A stretch of DNA of 64,000 nucleotides, from assembly GCF_051020975.1 (NCBI RefSeq), contig NW_027478158.1, forward strand, positions 3,782,001 through 3,846,000, given 5' to 3'. This stretch comes from Osmia lignaria lignaria (taxonomy: Eukaryota; Arthropoda; Insecta; Hymenoptera; Megachilidae). The notes beneath the pieces were generated by a model, which worked only from the letters and a program-made list of their open reading frames with translations, searched no databases and was not told where the DNA came from. Positions 27,494-39,403 of the stretch are shown here, piece after piece. Position 1 is the stretch's first letter. The number at the start of each line of letters is the position of its first letter. The translations under genes were made by a program, and so were the position numbers.

Positions 27494-29747
27494 TTGCAGA
27501 TTTATCTCAAGGGAAGGGGCCTGTCGGACATATTTCGAGATATTTCTTCTTCTTGTTGTTCTTCTTCTGCACAGCTAAGCTGGAAGTGGCATTTGCGGCT
27601 CGCACTAGTGCAGAGTTATCTCAAAGAAAGGGGCCACGGTGCTTCTGTATCTCTATTATGTTGGTGCGGCTTCGGAACTTTTAAATATCTCGATATATCT
27701 CGAAAACTACGCTTCTGATCAAAAAATATCATAGAACATAAATTGTAGGAAACATAATTCTCTACAAAAAACGTCTCTTAACATTTTGCCATAGCTCGCT
27801 TCGTTTCCGAGATATTTGCAGATTCAGCTCAAAGGAACTGGCCTGACGGACATATTTCGAGATATTTCTTCTTCTTGTTGTTCTTCCTCTGCACAGCTGA
27901 GCTGGAAGTGGCATTTGCAGGTCGCAATAGTGCAGAGTTATCTCGAAGAAAGAGGCCACGGTGTTTCTGTATCTCTATTATGTTGGTGCGGCTTCGGAAC
28001 TTTTAAATATCTTGATATATCTCGAGAACTACGCATCTGATCAAAAAATATCATAGAACATAAAAAGTAGGAAACTTAATTCTCTACAAAAAAGGTCTCT
28101 TAACATTTCGCCATAGCTCGCTTCGTTTCCGAGATATTTGCAGATTTATCTCAAGGGAAGGGGCCTGTCGGACATATTTCGAGATATTTCTTCTTCTTGT
28201 TGTTCTTCTTCTGCACAGCTAAGCTGGAAGTGGCATTTGCGGCTCGCACTAGTGCAGAGTTATCTCAAAGAAAGGGGCCACGGTGTTTCTGTATCTCTAT
28301 TATGTTGGTGCGGCTTCGGAACTTTTAAATATCTCGATATATCTCGAAAACTACGCTTCTGATCAAAAAATATCATAGAACATAAATTGTAGGAAACATA
28401 ATTCTCTACAAAAAACGTCTCTTAACATTTTGCCATAGCTCGCTTCGTCTCCGAGATATTTGCAGATTCAGCTCAAAGGAGCGGGCCTGACGGACATATT
28501 TCGAGATACTTCTTCTTCTTGTTGTTCTTCCTCTGCACAGCTAAGCTGGAAGTGGCATTTGCAGCTCGCAATAGTGCAGAGTTATCTCAAAGAAAGGGGC
28601 CACGGTGTTTCTGTATCTCTATTATGTTGGTGCGGCTTCGGAACTTTTAAATATCTTGATATATCTCGAGAACTACGCATCTGATCAAAAAATATCATAG
28701 AACATAAAAAGTAGGAAACTTAATTCTCTACAAAAAAGGTCTCTTAACATTTTGCCATAGCTCGCTTCGTTTCCGAGATATTTGCAGATATATCTCAAGG
28801 GAAGGGGCCTGACGGACATATTTCGAGATATTTCTTCTTCTTGTTGTTCTTCTTCTGCACAGCTGAGCTGGAAGTGGCATTTGCAGGTCGCAATAGTGCA
28901 GAGTTATCTCAAAGAAAGGGGCCACGGTGTTTCTGTATCTCTATTATGTTGGTGCGGCTTCGGAACTTTTAAATATCTCGATATATCTCGAAAACTACGC
29001 TTCTGATCAAAAAATATCATAGAGCATAAATTGTAGGAAACATAATTCTCTACAAGAAACGTCTCTTAACATTTTGCCATAGCTCGCTTCGTTTCCGAGA
29101 TATTTGCAGATTCATCTCAAAGGAACTGGCCTGACGGACATATTTCGAGATATTTCTTCTTCTTGTTGTTCTTCCTCTACACAGCTAAGCTGGAAGTGGC
29201 ATTTGCAGCTCGCAATAGTGCAGAGTTATCTCAAAGAAAGGGGCCACGGTGTTTCTGTATCTCTATTATGTTGGTGCGGCTTCGGAACTTTTAAATATCT
29301 TGATATATCTCGAGAACTACGCATCTGATCAAAAAATATCATAGAACATAAAAAGTAGGACACTTAATTCTCTACAAAAAAGGTCTCTTAACATTTTGCC
29401 ATAGCTCGCTTCGTTTCCGAGATATTTGCAGATATATCTCAAGGGAAGGGGCCTGACGGACATATTTCGAGATATTTCTTCCTCTTGTTGTTCTTCTTCT
29501 GCACAGCTAAGCTGGAAGTGGCATTTGCAGCTCGCAATAGTGCAGAGTTATCTCTAAGAAAGGGGCCACGGTGTTTCTGTATCTCTATTATGTTGGTGCG
29601 GCTTCGGAACTTTTAAATATCTTGATATATCTCGAGAACCACGCATCTGATCAAGAAATATCATAGAACATAAAAAGTAGGAAACTTAATTCTCTACAAA
29701 AACGGTCTCTTAACATTTTGCCATAGCTCGCTTCGTTTCCGAGATAT

Positions 29748-30068
29748 TTGCAGATTTATCTCAAGGGAAGGGGCCTGACGGACATATTTCGAGATATTTC
29801 TTCTTCTTGTTGTTCTTCTTCTGCACAGCTGAGCTGGAAGTGGCATTTGCAGGTCGCAATAGTGCAGAGTTATCTCAAAGAAAGGGGCCACGGTGTTTCT
29901 GTATCTCTATTATGTTGGTGCGGCTTCGGAACTTTAAATATCTCGATATATCTCGAAAACTACGCTTCTGATCAAAAAATATCATAGAACGTAAATTGTA
30001 GGAAACATTATTCTCTACAAAAAAGGTCTCTTAACATTTTGCCATAGCTCGCTTCGTTTCCGAGATAT
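29748..30068 (+). repeat. 321-bp monomer (TTTT to TTT)
   Basis: This is the sixth monomer of the second nine-monomer block. It has the same T deletion, GCAGGTCGC segment and AACGTAAATTG linker as 23955-24275. Confidence 0.8.
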
Positions 30069-31678
30069 TTGCAGATTTATCTCAAGGGAAGGGGCCTGAC
30101 GGACATATTTCGAGATATTTCTTCTTCTTGTTGTTCTTCTTCTGCACAGCTAAGCTGGAAGTGGCATTTGCAGCGCGCAATAGTGCAGAGTTATCTCAAA
30201 GAAAGGGGCCACGGTGTTTCTGTATCTCTATTATGTTGGTGCGGCTTCGGAACTTTTAAGTATCTTGATATATCTCGAGAACTACGCATCTGATCAAAAA
30301 ATATCATAGAAGATAAAAAGTAGGAAACTTAATTCTCTACAAAAAAGGTCTCTTAACATTTCGCCATAGCTCGCTTCGTTTCCGAGATATTTGCAGATTT
30401 ATCTCAAGGGAAGGGGCCTGTCGGACATATTTCGAGATATTTCTTCTTCTTGTTGTTCTTCTTCTGCACAGCTAAGCTGGAAGTGGCATTTGCGGCTCGC
30501 ACTAGTGCAGAGTTATCTCAAAGAAAGGGGCCACGGTGTTTCTGTATCTCTATTATGTTGGTGCGGCTTCGGAACTTTTAAATATCTCGATATATCTCGA
30601 AAACTACGCTTCTGATCAAAAAATATCATAGAACATAAATTGTAGGAAACATAATTCTCTACAAAAAACGTCTCTCAACATTTTGCCATAGCTCGCTTCG
30701 TTTCCGAGATATTTGCAGATTCAGCTCAAAGGAACGGGCCTGACGGACATATTTCGAGATACATCTTCTTCTTGTTGTTCTTCCTCTGCACAGCTAAGCT
30801 GGAAGTGGCATTTGCAGCTCGCAATAGTGCAGAGTTATCTCAAAGAAAGGGGCCACGGTGTTTCTGTATCTCTATTATGTTGGTGCGGCTTCGGAACTTT
30901 TAAATATCTCGATATATCTCGAAAACTACGCTTCTGATCAAAAAATATCATAGAACATAAATTGTAGGAAACATAATTCTCTACAAAAAACGTCTCTTAA
31001 CATTTTGCCATAGCTCGCTTCGTTTCCGAGATATTTGCAGATTCAGCTCAAAGGAACTGGCCTGGCGGACATATTTCGAGATATTTCTTCTTCTTGTTGT
31101 TCTTCTTCTGCACAGCTAAGCTGGAAGTGGCATTTGCAGCTCGCACTAGTGCAGAGTTATCTCAAAGAAAGGGGCCACGGTGTTTCTGTATCTCTATTAT
31201 GTTGGTGCGGCTTCGGAACTTTTAAATATCTCGATATATCTCGAAAACTACGCTTCTGATCAAAAAATATCATAGAACATAAATTGTAGGAAACATATTT
31301 CTCTACAAAAAAGGTCTCTTAAGATTTTGCCATAGCTCGCTTCTTTTCCGAGATATTTGCAGATATATCTCAAGGGAAGGGGCCTGACGGACATATTTCG
31401 AGATATTTCTTCTTCTTGTTGTTCTTCTTCTGCACAGCTAAGCTGGAAGTGGCATTTGCAGCTCGCAATAGTGCAGAGTTATCTCTAAGAAAGGGGCCAC
31501 GGTGTTTCTGTATCTCTATTATGTTGGTGCGGCTTCGGAACTTTTAAATATCTTGATATATCTCGAGAACCACGCATCTGATCAAAAAATATCATAGAAC
31601 ATAAAAAGTAGGAAACTTAATTCTCTACAAAAACGGTCTCTTAACATTTTGCCATAGCTCGCTTCGTTTCCGAGATAT

Positions 31679-32320
31679 TTGCAGATTTATCTCAAGGGAA
31701 GTGGCCTGACGGACATATTTCGAGATATTTCTTCTTCTTGTTGTTCTTCTTCTGCACAGCTGAGCTGGAAGTGGCATTTGCAGGTCGCAATAGTGCAGAG
31801 TTATCTCAAAGAAAGGGGCCACGGTGTTTCTGTATCTCTATTATGTTGGTGCGGCTTCGGAACTTTAAATATCTCGATATATCTCGAAAACTACGCTTCT
31901 GATCAAAAAATATCATAGAACGTAAATTGTAGGAAACATTATTCTCTACAAAAAAGGTCTCTTAACATTTTGCGATAGCTCGCTTCGTTTCCGAGATATT
32001 TGCAGATTTATCTCAAGGGAAGGGTCCTGACGGACATATTTCGAGATACATCTTCTTCTTGTTGTTCTTCCTCTGCACAGCTAAGCTGGAAGTGGCATTT
32101 GCAGCTCGCAATAGTGCAGAGTTATCTCAAAGAAAGGGGCCACGGTGTTTCTGTATCTCTATTATGTTGGTGCGGCTTCGGAACTTTAAATATCTCGATA
32201 TATCTCGAAAACTACGCTTCTGATCAAAAAATATCATAGAACGTAAATTGTAGGAAACATTATTCTCTACAAAAAAGGTCTCTTAACATTTTGCCATAGC
32301 TCGCTTCGTTTCCGAGATAT
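31679..32320 (+). repeat. tandem pair of 321-bp monomers
   Basis: Two adjacent monomers (31679, 32000) both carry the T deletion in the GGAACTTTTAAAT run and the AACGTAAATTG/AAACATTATTC linker, yet their first halves differ. The first is the GGAAGTGGCC, CTGAGC/GCAGGTCGC type. The second has GATACATC, CTAAGC and GCAGCTCGC. Sharing only the 3' half is the expected footprint of a one-monomer slippage crossover. The pair is repeated at 44233-44874. Confidence 0.75.
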
Positions 32321-32642
32321 TTGCAGATTTATCTCAAGGGAAGGGTCCTGATGGACATATTTCGAGATATTTCTTCTTCTTGTTGTTCTTCTTCTGCACA
32401 GCTAAACTGGAAGTGGCATTTCCAGCTCGCAATCGTGCAGAGTTATCTCAAAGAAAGGGGCCACGGTGTTTCTGTATCTCTATTATGTTGGTGCGGCTTC
32501 GGAGCTTTTAAATATCTTGATATATCTCGAGAACTACGCCTCTGATCGATAAATATCATAGAACATAAAAAGTAGGAAACTTAATTCTCTACAAAAAAGG
32601 TCTCTTAACATTTTGCCATAGCTCGCTTCGTTTCCGAGATAT

Positions 32643-35218
32643 TTGCAGATTTATCTCAAGGGAAGGGGCCTGACGGACATATTTCGAGATATTTCTTCTT
32701 CTTGTTGTTCTTCTTCTGCACAGCTAAGCTGGAAGTGGCATTTGCAGCGCGCAATAGTGCAGAGTTATCTCAAAGAAAGGGGCCACGGTGTTTCTGTATC
32801 TCTATTATGTTGGTGCGGCTTCGGAACTTTTAAATATCTCGATATATCTCGAAAACTACGCTTCTGATCAAAAAATATCATAGAACATAAATTGTAGCAA
32901 ACGTAATTCTCTACAAAAAACGTCTCTTAACATTTTCCCATAGCTCGCTTCGTTTCCGAGATATTTGCAGATTCAGCTCAAAGGAACGGGCCTGACGGAC
33001 ATATTTCGAGATACATCTTCTTCTTGTTGTTCTTCCTCTGCACAGCTAAGCTGGAAGTGGCATTTGCAGCTCGCAATAGTGCAGAGTTATCTCAAAGAAA
33101 GGGGCCACGGTGTTTCTGTATCTCTATTATGTTGGTGCGGCTTCGGAACTTTTAAATATCTTGATATATCTCGAAAACTACGCATCTGATCAAAAAATAT
33201 CATAGAACATAAAAAGTAGGAAACTTAATTCTCTACAAAAAAGGTCTCTTAACATTTTGCCATAGCTCGCTTCGTTTCCGAGATATTTGCAGATTTATCT
33301 CAAGGGAAGGGGCCTGACGGACATATTTCGAGATATTTCTTCTTCTTGTTGTTCTTCTTCTGCACAGCTGAGCTGGAAGTGGCATTTGCAGGTCGCAATA
33401 GTGCAGAGTTATCTCAAAGAAAGGGGCCACGGTGTTTCTGTATCTCTATTATGTTGGTGCGGCTTCGGAACTTTTAAATATCTCGATATATCTCGAAAAC
33501 TACGCTTCTGATCAAAAAATATCATAGAACATAAATTGTAGGAAACATAATTCTCTACAAAAAACGTCTCTTAACATTTTGCCATAGCTCGCTTCGTTTC
33601 CGAGATATTTGCAGATTCAGCTCAAAGGAACTGGCCTGACGGACATATTTCGAGATATTTCTTCTTCTTGTTGTTCTTCCTCTGCACAGCTAAGCTGGAA
33701 GTGGCATTTGCAGCTCGCAATAGTGCAGAGTTATCTCAAAGAAAGGGGCCACGGTGTTTCTGTATCTCTATTATGTTGGTGCGGCTTCGGAACTTTTAAA
33801 TATCTTGATATATCTCGAGAACTACGCATCTGATCAAAAAATATCATAGAACATAAAAAGTAGGAAACTTAATTCTCTACAAAAAAGGTCTCTTAACATT
33901 TTGCCATAGCTCGCTTCGTTTCCGAGATATTTGCAGATTTATCTCAAGGGAAGGGGCCTGACGGACATATTTCGAGATATTTCTTCTTCTTGTTGTTCTT
34001 CTTCTGCACAGCTAAGCTGGAAGTGGCATTTGCAGCGCGCAATAGTGCAGAGTTATCTCAAAGAAAGGGGCCACGGTGTTTCTGTATCTCTATTATGTTG
34101 GTGCGGCTTCGGAACTTTTAAATATCTCGATATATCTCGAAAACTACGCTTCTGATCAAAAAATATCATAGAACATAAATTGTAGGAAACGTAATTCTCT
34201 ACAAAAAACGTCTCTTAACATTTTGCCATAGCTCGCTTCGTTTCCGAGATATTTGCAGATTCAGCTCAAAGGAACGGGCCTGACGGACATATTTCGAGAT
34301 ACATCTTCTTCTTGTTGTTCTTCCCCTGCACAGCTAAGCTGGAAGTGGCATTTGCAGCTCGCAATAGTGCAGAGTTATCTCAAAGAAAGGGGCCACGGTG
34401 TTTCTGTATCTCTATTATGTTGGTGCGGCTTCGGAACTTTTAAATATCTTGATATATCTCGAAAACTACGCATCTGATCAAAAAATATCATAGAACATAA
34501 AAAGTAGGAAACTTAATTCTCTACAAAAAAGGTCTCTTAACATTTTGCCATAGCTCGCTTCGTTTCCGAGATATTTGCAGATTTATCTCAAGGGAAGGGG
34601 CCTGACGGACATATTTCGAGATATTTCTTCTTCTTGTTGTTCTTCTTCTGCACAGCTGAGCTGGAAGTGGCATTTGCAGGTCGCAATAGTGCAGAGTTAT
34701 CTCAAAGAAAGGGGCCACGGTGTTTCTGTATCTCTATTATGTTGGTGCGGCTTCGGAACTTTTAAATATCTCGATATATCTCGAAAACTACGCTTCTGAT
34801 CAAAAAATATCATAGAACATAAATTGTAGGAAACATAATTCTCTACAAAAAACGTCTCTTAACATTTTGCCATAGCTCGCTTCGTTTCCGAGATATTTGC
34901 AGATTCAGCTCAAAGGAACTGGCCTGACGGACATATTTCGAGATATTTCTTCTTCTTGTTGTTCTTCCTCTGCACAGCTAAGCTGGAAGTGGCATTTGCA
35001 GCTCGCAATAGTGCAGAGTTATCTCAAAGAAAGGGGCCACGGTGTTTCTGTATCTCTATTATGTTGGTGCGGCTTCGGAACTTTTAAATATCTTGATATA
35101 TCTCGAGAACTACGCATCTGATCAAAAAATATCATAGAACATAAAAAGTAGGAAACTTAATTCTCTACAAAAAAGGTCTCTTAACATTTTGCCATAGCTC
35201 GCTTCGTTTCCGAGATAT
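32643..35218 (+). repeat. tandem tetramer duplication (2 x 1288 bp)
   Basis: Monomers at 32643, 32965, 33287 and 33609 recur at 33931, 34253, 34575 and 34897. In order they are GCAGCGCGC; TTCAGCTCAAAGGAACGG with GATACATC, preceded by AAACGTAATTC; CTGAGC/GCAGGTCGC; and TTCAGCTCAAAGGAACTGG with GCAGCTCGC. The AAACGTAATTC linker between the first and second monomer is shared by both units and uncommon elsewhere. Very few private differences separate the units, so the duplication looks young. Confidence 0.85.
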
Positions 35219-35862
35219 TTGCAGATTTATCTCAAGGGAAGGGGCCTGACGGACATATTTCGAGATATTTCTTCTTCTTGTTGTTCTTCTTCTGCACAGC
35301 TGAGCTGGTAGTGGCATTTGCAGGTCGCAATAGTGCAGAGTTATCTCGAAGAAAGGGGCCACGGTGTTTCTGTATCTCTATTATGTTGGTGCGGCTTCGG
35401 AACTTTTAAATATCTTGATATATCTCGAGAACTACGCATCTGATCAAAAAATATCATAGAACATAAAAAGTAGGAAACTTAATTCTCTACAAAAAAGGTC
35501 TCTTAACATTTCGCCATAGCTCGCTTCGTTTCCGAGATATTTGCAGATTTATCTCAAGGGAAGGGGCCTGTCGGACATATTTCGAGATATTTCTTCTTCT
35601 TGTTGTTCTTCTTCTGCACAGCTAAGCTGGAAGTGGCATTTGCGGCTCGCACTAGTGCAGAGTTATCTCAAAGAAAGGGGCCACGGTGTTTCTGTATCTC
35701 TATTATGTTGGTGCGGCTTCGGAACTTTTAAATATCTCGATATATCTCGAAAACTACGCTTCTGATCAAAAAATATCATAGAACATAAATTGTAGGAAAC
35801 ATAATTCTCTACAAAAAACGTCTCTTAACATTTTGCCATAGCTCGCTTCGTTTCCGAGATAT

Positions 35863-36506
35863 TTGCAGATTCAGCTCAAAGGAACTGGCCTGACGGACAT
35901 ATTTCGAGATATTTCTTCTTCTTGTTGTTCTTCTTCTGCACAGCTAAGCTGGAAGTGGCATTTGCAGCGCGCAATAGTGCAGAGTTATCTCAAAGAAAGG
36001 GGCCACGGTGTTTCTGTATCTCTATTATGTTGGTGCGGCTTCGGAACTTTTAAGTATCTTGATATATCTCGAGAACTACGCATCTGATCAAAAAATATCA
36101 TAGAAGATAAAAAGTAGGAAACTTAATTCTCTACAAAAAAGGTCTCTTAACATTTCGCCATAGCTCGCTTCGTTTCCGAGATATTTGCAGATTTATCTCA
36201 AGGGAAGGGGCCTGTCGGACATATTTCGAGATATTTCTTCTTCTTGTTGTTCTTCTTCTGCACAGCTAAGCTGGAAGTGGCATTTGCAGCGCGCAATAGT
36301 GCAGAGTTATCTCAAAGAAAGGGGCCACGGTGTTTCTGTATCTCTATTATGTTGGTGCGGCTTCGGAACTTTTAAGTATCTTGATATATCTCGAGAACCA
36401 CGCATCTGATCAAAAAATATCATAGAAGATAAAAAGTAGGAAACTTAATTCTCTACAAAAAAGGTCTCTTAACATTTCGCCATAGCTCGCTTCGTTTCCG
36501 AGATAT
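35863..36506 (+). repeat. one-monomer slippage: two monomers sharing a 3' half
   Basis: The monomers at 35863 and 36185 share GCAGCGCGC, TTTTAAGTATC and GAAGATAAAAAG. Their 5' parts differ: the first has TTCAGCTCAAAGGAACTGG with CCTGACGG, and the second has TTTATCTCAAGGG with CCTGTCGG, which is the start of the following type (36507). The middle monomer is thus a 36507-type/GCAGCGCGC chimera, consistent with a crossover misaligned by exactly one monomer. Confidence 0.75.
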
Positions 36507-37472
36507 TTGCAGATTTATCTCAAGGGAAGGGGCCTGTCGGACATATTTCGAGATATTTCTTCTTCTTGTTGTTCTTCTTCTGCACAGCTAAGCTGGAAGT
36601 GGCATTTGCGGCTCGCACTAGTGCAGAGTTATCTCAAAGAAAGGGGCCACGGTGTTTCTGTATCTCTATTATGTTGGTGCGGCTTCGGAACTTTTAAATA
36701 TCTCGATATATCTCGAAAACTACGCTTCTGATCAAAAAATATCATAGAACATAAATTGTAGGAAACATAATTCTCTACAAAAAACGTCTCTCAACATTTT
36801 GCCATAGCTCGCTTCGTTTCCGAGATATTTGCAGATTCAGCTCAAAGGAACGGGCCTGACGGACATATTTCGAGATACATCTTCTTCTTGTTGTTCTTCC
36901 TCTGCACAGCTAAGCTGGAAGTGGCATTTGCAGCTCGCAATAGTGCAGAGTTATCTCAAAGAAAGGGGCCACGGTGTTTCTGTATCTCTATTATGTTGGT
37001 GCGGCTTCGGAACTTTTAAATATCTTGATATATCTCGAAAACTACGCATCTGATCAAAAAATATCATAGAACATAAAAAGTAGGAAACTTAATTCTCTAC
37101 AAAAAAGGTCTCTTAACATTTTGCCATAGCTCGCTTCGTTTCCGAGATATTTGCAGATTTATCTCAAGGGAAGGGGCCTGACGGACATATTTCGAGATAT
37201 TTCTTCTTCTTGTTGTTCTTCTTCTGCACAGCTGAGCTGGAAGTGGCATTTGCAGGTCGCAATAGTGCAGAGTTATCTCAAAGAAAGGGGCCACGGTGTT
37301 TCTGTATCTCTATTATGTTGGTGCGGCTTCGGAACTTTTAAATATCTCGATATATCTCGAAAACTACGCTTCTGATCAAAAAATATCATAGAACATAAAT
37401 TGTAGGAAACATAATTCTCTACAAAAAACGTCTCTTAACATTTTGCCATAGCTCGCTTCGTTTCCGAGATAT

Positions 37473-38437
37473 TTGCAGATTCAGCTCAAAGGAACTGGCC
37501 TGGCGGACATATTTCGAGATATTTCTTCTTCTTGTTGTTCTTCTTCTGCACAGCTAAGCTGGAAGTGGCATTTGCAGCTCGCACTAGTGCAGAGTTATCT
37601 CAAAGAAAGGGGCCACGGTGTTTCTGTATCTCTATTATGTTGGTGCGGCTTCGGAACTTTTAAATATCTCGATATATCTCGAAAACTACGCTTCTGATCA
37701 AAAAATATCATAGAAAATAAATTGTAGGAAACATAATTCTCTACAAAAAAGGTCTCTTAACATTTTGCCATAGCTCGCTTCTTTTCCGAGATATTTGCAG
37801 ATATATCTCAAGGGAAGGGGCCTGACGGACATATTTCGAGATATTTCTTCTTCTTGTTGTTCTTCTTCTGCACAGCTAAGCTGGAAGTGGCATTTGCAGC
37901 TCGCAATAGTGCAGAGTTATCTCTAAGAAAGGGGCCACGGTGTTTCTGTATCTCTATTATGTTGGTGCGGCTTCGGAACTTTTAAATATCTTGATATATC
38001 TCGAGAACCACGCATCTGATCAAAAAATATCATAGAACATAAAAAGTAGGAAACTTAATTCTCTACAAAAACGGTCTCTTAACATTTTGCCATAGCTCGC
38101 TTCGTTTCCGAGATATTTGCAGATTTATCTCAAGGGAAGTGGCCTGACGGACATATTTCGAGATATTTCTTCTTCTTGTTGTTCTTCTTCTGCACAGCTG
38201 AGCTGGAAGTGGCATTTGCAGGTCGCAATAGTGCAGAGTTATCTCAAAGAAAGGGGCCACGGTGTTTCTGTATCTCTATTATGTTGGTGCGGCTTCGGAA
38301 CTTTAAATATCTCGATATATCTCGAAAACTACGCTTCTGATCAAAAAATACCATAGAACGTAAATTGTAGGAAACATTATTCTCTACAAAAAAGGTCTCT
38401 TAACATTTTGCCATAGCTCGCTTCGTTTCCGAGATAT
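37473..38437 (+). repeat. three-monomer HOR fragment, additional copy
   Basis: The series CCTGGCGG, then TTCTTTTCCGAG with TCTCTAAG, then 321-bp GGAAGTGGCC occurs here as well as at 31035-31999 and 43589-44553. Here the flanks differ: it is preceded by a CTGAGC/GCAGGTCGC monomer and followed directly by the AAACTGG/TTTCCAGC type. Confidence 0.75.
38117..38437 (+). repeat. 321-bp monomer (TTTT to TTT), GGAAGTGGCC subtype
   Basis: This matches 26208-26528 in the T deletion, GGAAGTGGCC and AAATACCATAG. It follows a CCTGGCGG monomer (37473) and a TTCTTTTCCGAG monomer (37795), a three-monomer series also found at 31035 and 43589. Confidence 0.8.
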
Positions 38438-39403
38438 TTGCAGATTTATCTCAAGGGAAGGGTCCTGATGGACATATTTCGAGATATTTCTTCTTCTTGT
38501 TGTTCTTCTTCTGCACAGCTAAACTGGAAGTGGCATTTCCAGCTCGCAATCGTGCAGAGTTATCTCAAAGAAAGGGGCCACGGTGTTTCTGTATCTCTAT
38601 TATGTTGGTGCGGCTTCGGAGCTTTTAAATATCTTGATATATCTCGAGAACTACGCCTCTGATCGAAAAATATCATAGAACATAAAAAGTAGGAAACTTA
38701 ATTCTCTACAAAAAAGGTCTCTTAACATTTTGCCATAGCTCGCTTCGTTTCCGAGATATTTGCAGATTTATCTCAAGGGAAGAGGCCTGACGGACATATT
38801 TCGAGATATTTCTTCTTCTTGTTGTTCTTCTTCTGCACAACTGAGCTGGAAGTGGCATTTGCAGGTCGCAGTAGTGCAGAGTTATCTCAAAGAAAGGGGC
38901 CACGGTGTTTCTGTATCTCTATTATGTTGGTGCGGCTTCGGAACTTTTAAATATCTCGATATATCTCGAAAACTACGCTTCTGATCAAAAAATATCATAG
39001 AACATAAATTGTAGGAAACATAATTCTCTACAAAAAACGTCTCTCAACATTTTGCCATAGCTCGCTTCGTTTCCGAGATATTTGCAGATTCAGCTCAAAG
39101 GAACTGGCCTGACGGACATATTTCGAGATATTTCTTCTTCTTGTTGTTCTTCCTCTGCACAGCTGAGCTGGAAGTGGCATTTGCAGGTCGCAATAGTGCA
39201 GAGTTATCTCGAAGAAAGAGGCCACGGTGTTTCTGTATCTCTATTATGTTGGTGCGGCTTCGGAACTTTTAAATATCTTGATATATCTCGAGAACTACGC
39301 ATCTGATCAAAAAATATCATAGAACATAAAAAGTAGGAAACTTAATTCTCTACAAAAAAGGTCTCTTAACATTTCGCCATAGCTCGCTTCGTTTCCGAGA
39401 TAT

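Larger units (their letters stand above)
25242..28137 (+). repeat. HOR segment between nine-monomer copies 1 and 2, with repeated dimer
   Basis: A two-monomer motif (a CCTGTCGG/GCACTAGTGC type followed by a GCAGGTCGC type with TCTCGAAGAAAGAGG) occurs at 25242-25885 and again at 27494-28137. The interval holds a CCTGTCGG/TCTCTAAG mosaic (25886), a 321-bp monomer with GGAAGTGGCC (26208), an AAACTGG/TTTCCAGC monomer (26529), a TTCAGCTCAAAGG monomer (26851) and a 321-bp G-deletion monomer (27173). The dimer sits at both ends, as expected if the segment was looped in by unequal exchange. Confidence 0.65.
28138..33608 (+). repeat. 17-monomer HOR block, copy A (5471 bp)
   Basis: This begins with the second copy of the nine-monomer block (28138-31034). 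It continues with a CCTGGCGG monomer (31035), a TTCTTTTCCGAG/TCTCTAAG monomer (31357), two 321-bp monomers (31679, 32000), an AAACTGG/TTTCCAGC monomer (32321), then GCAGCGCGC (32643), AAAGGAACGGG with GATACATC (32965) and CTGAGC/GCAGGTCGC (33287) types. The same order and exact length recur at 40692-46162, offset 12554 bp. Local differences exist: monomers at 31357 and 32000 are not identical to their counterparts at 43911 and 44554, which suggests later conversion tracts. Confidence 0.85.
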
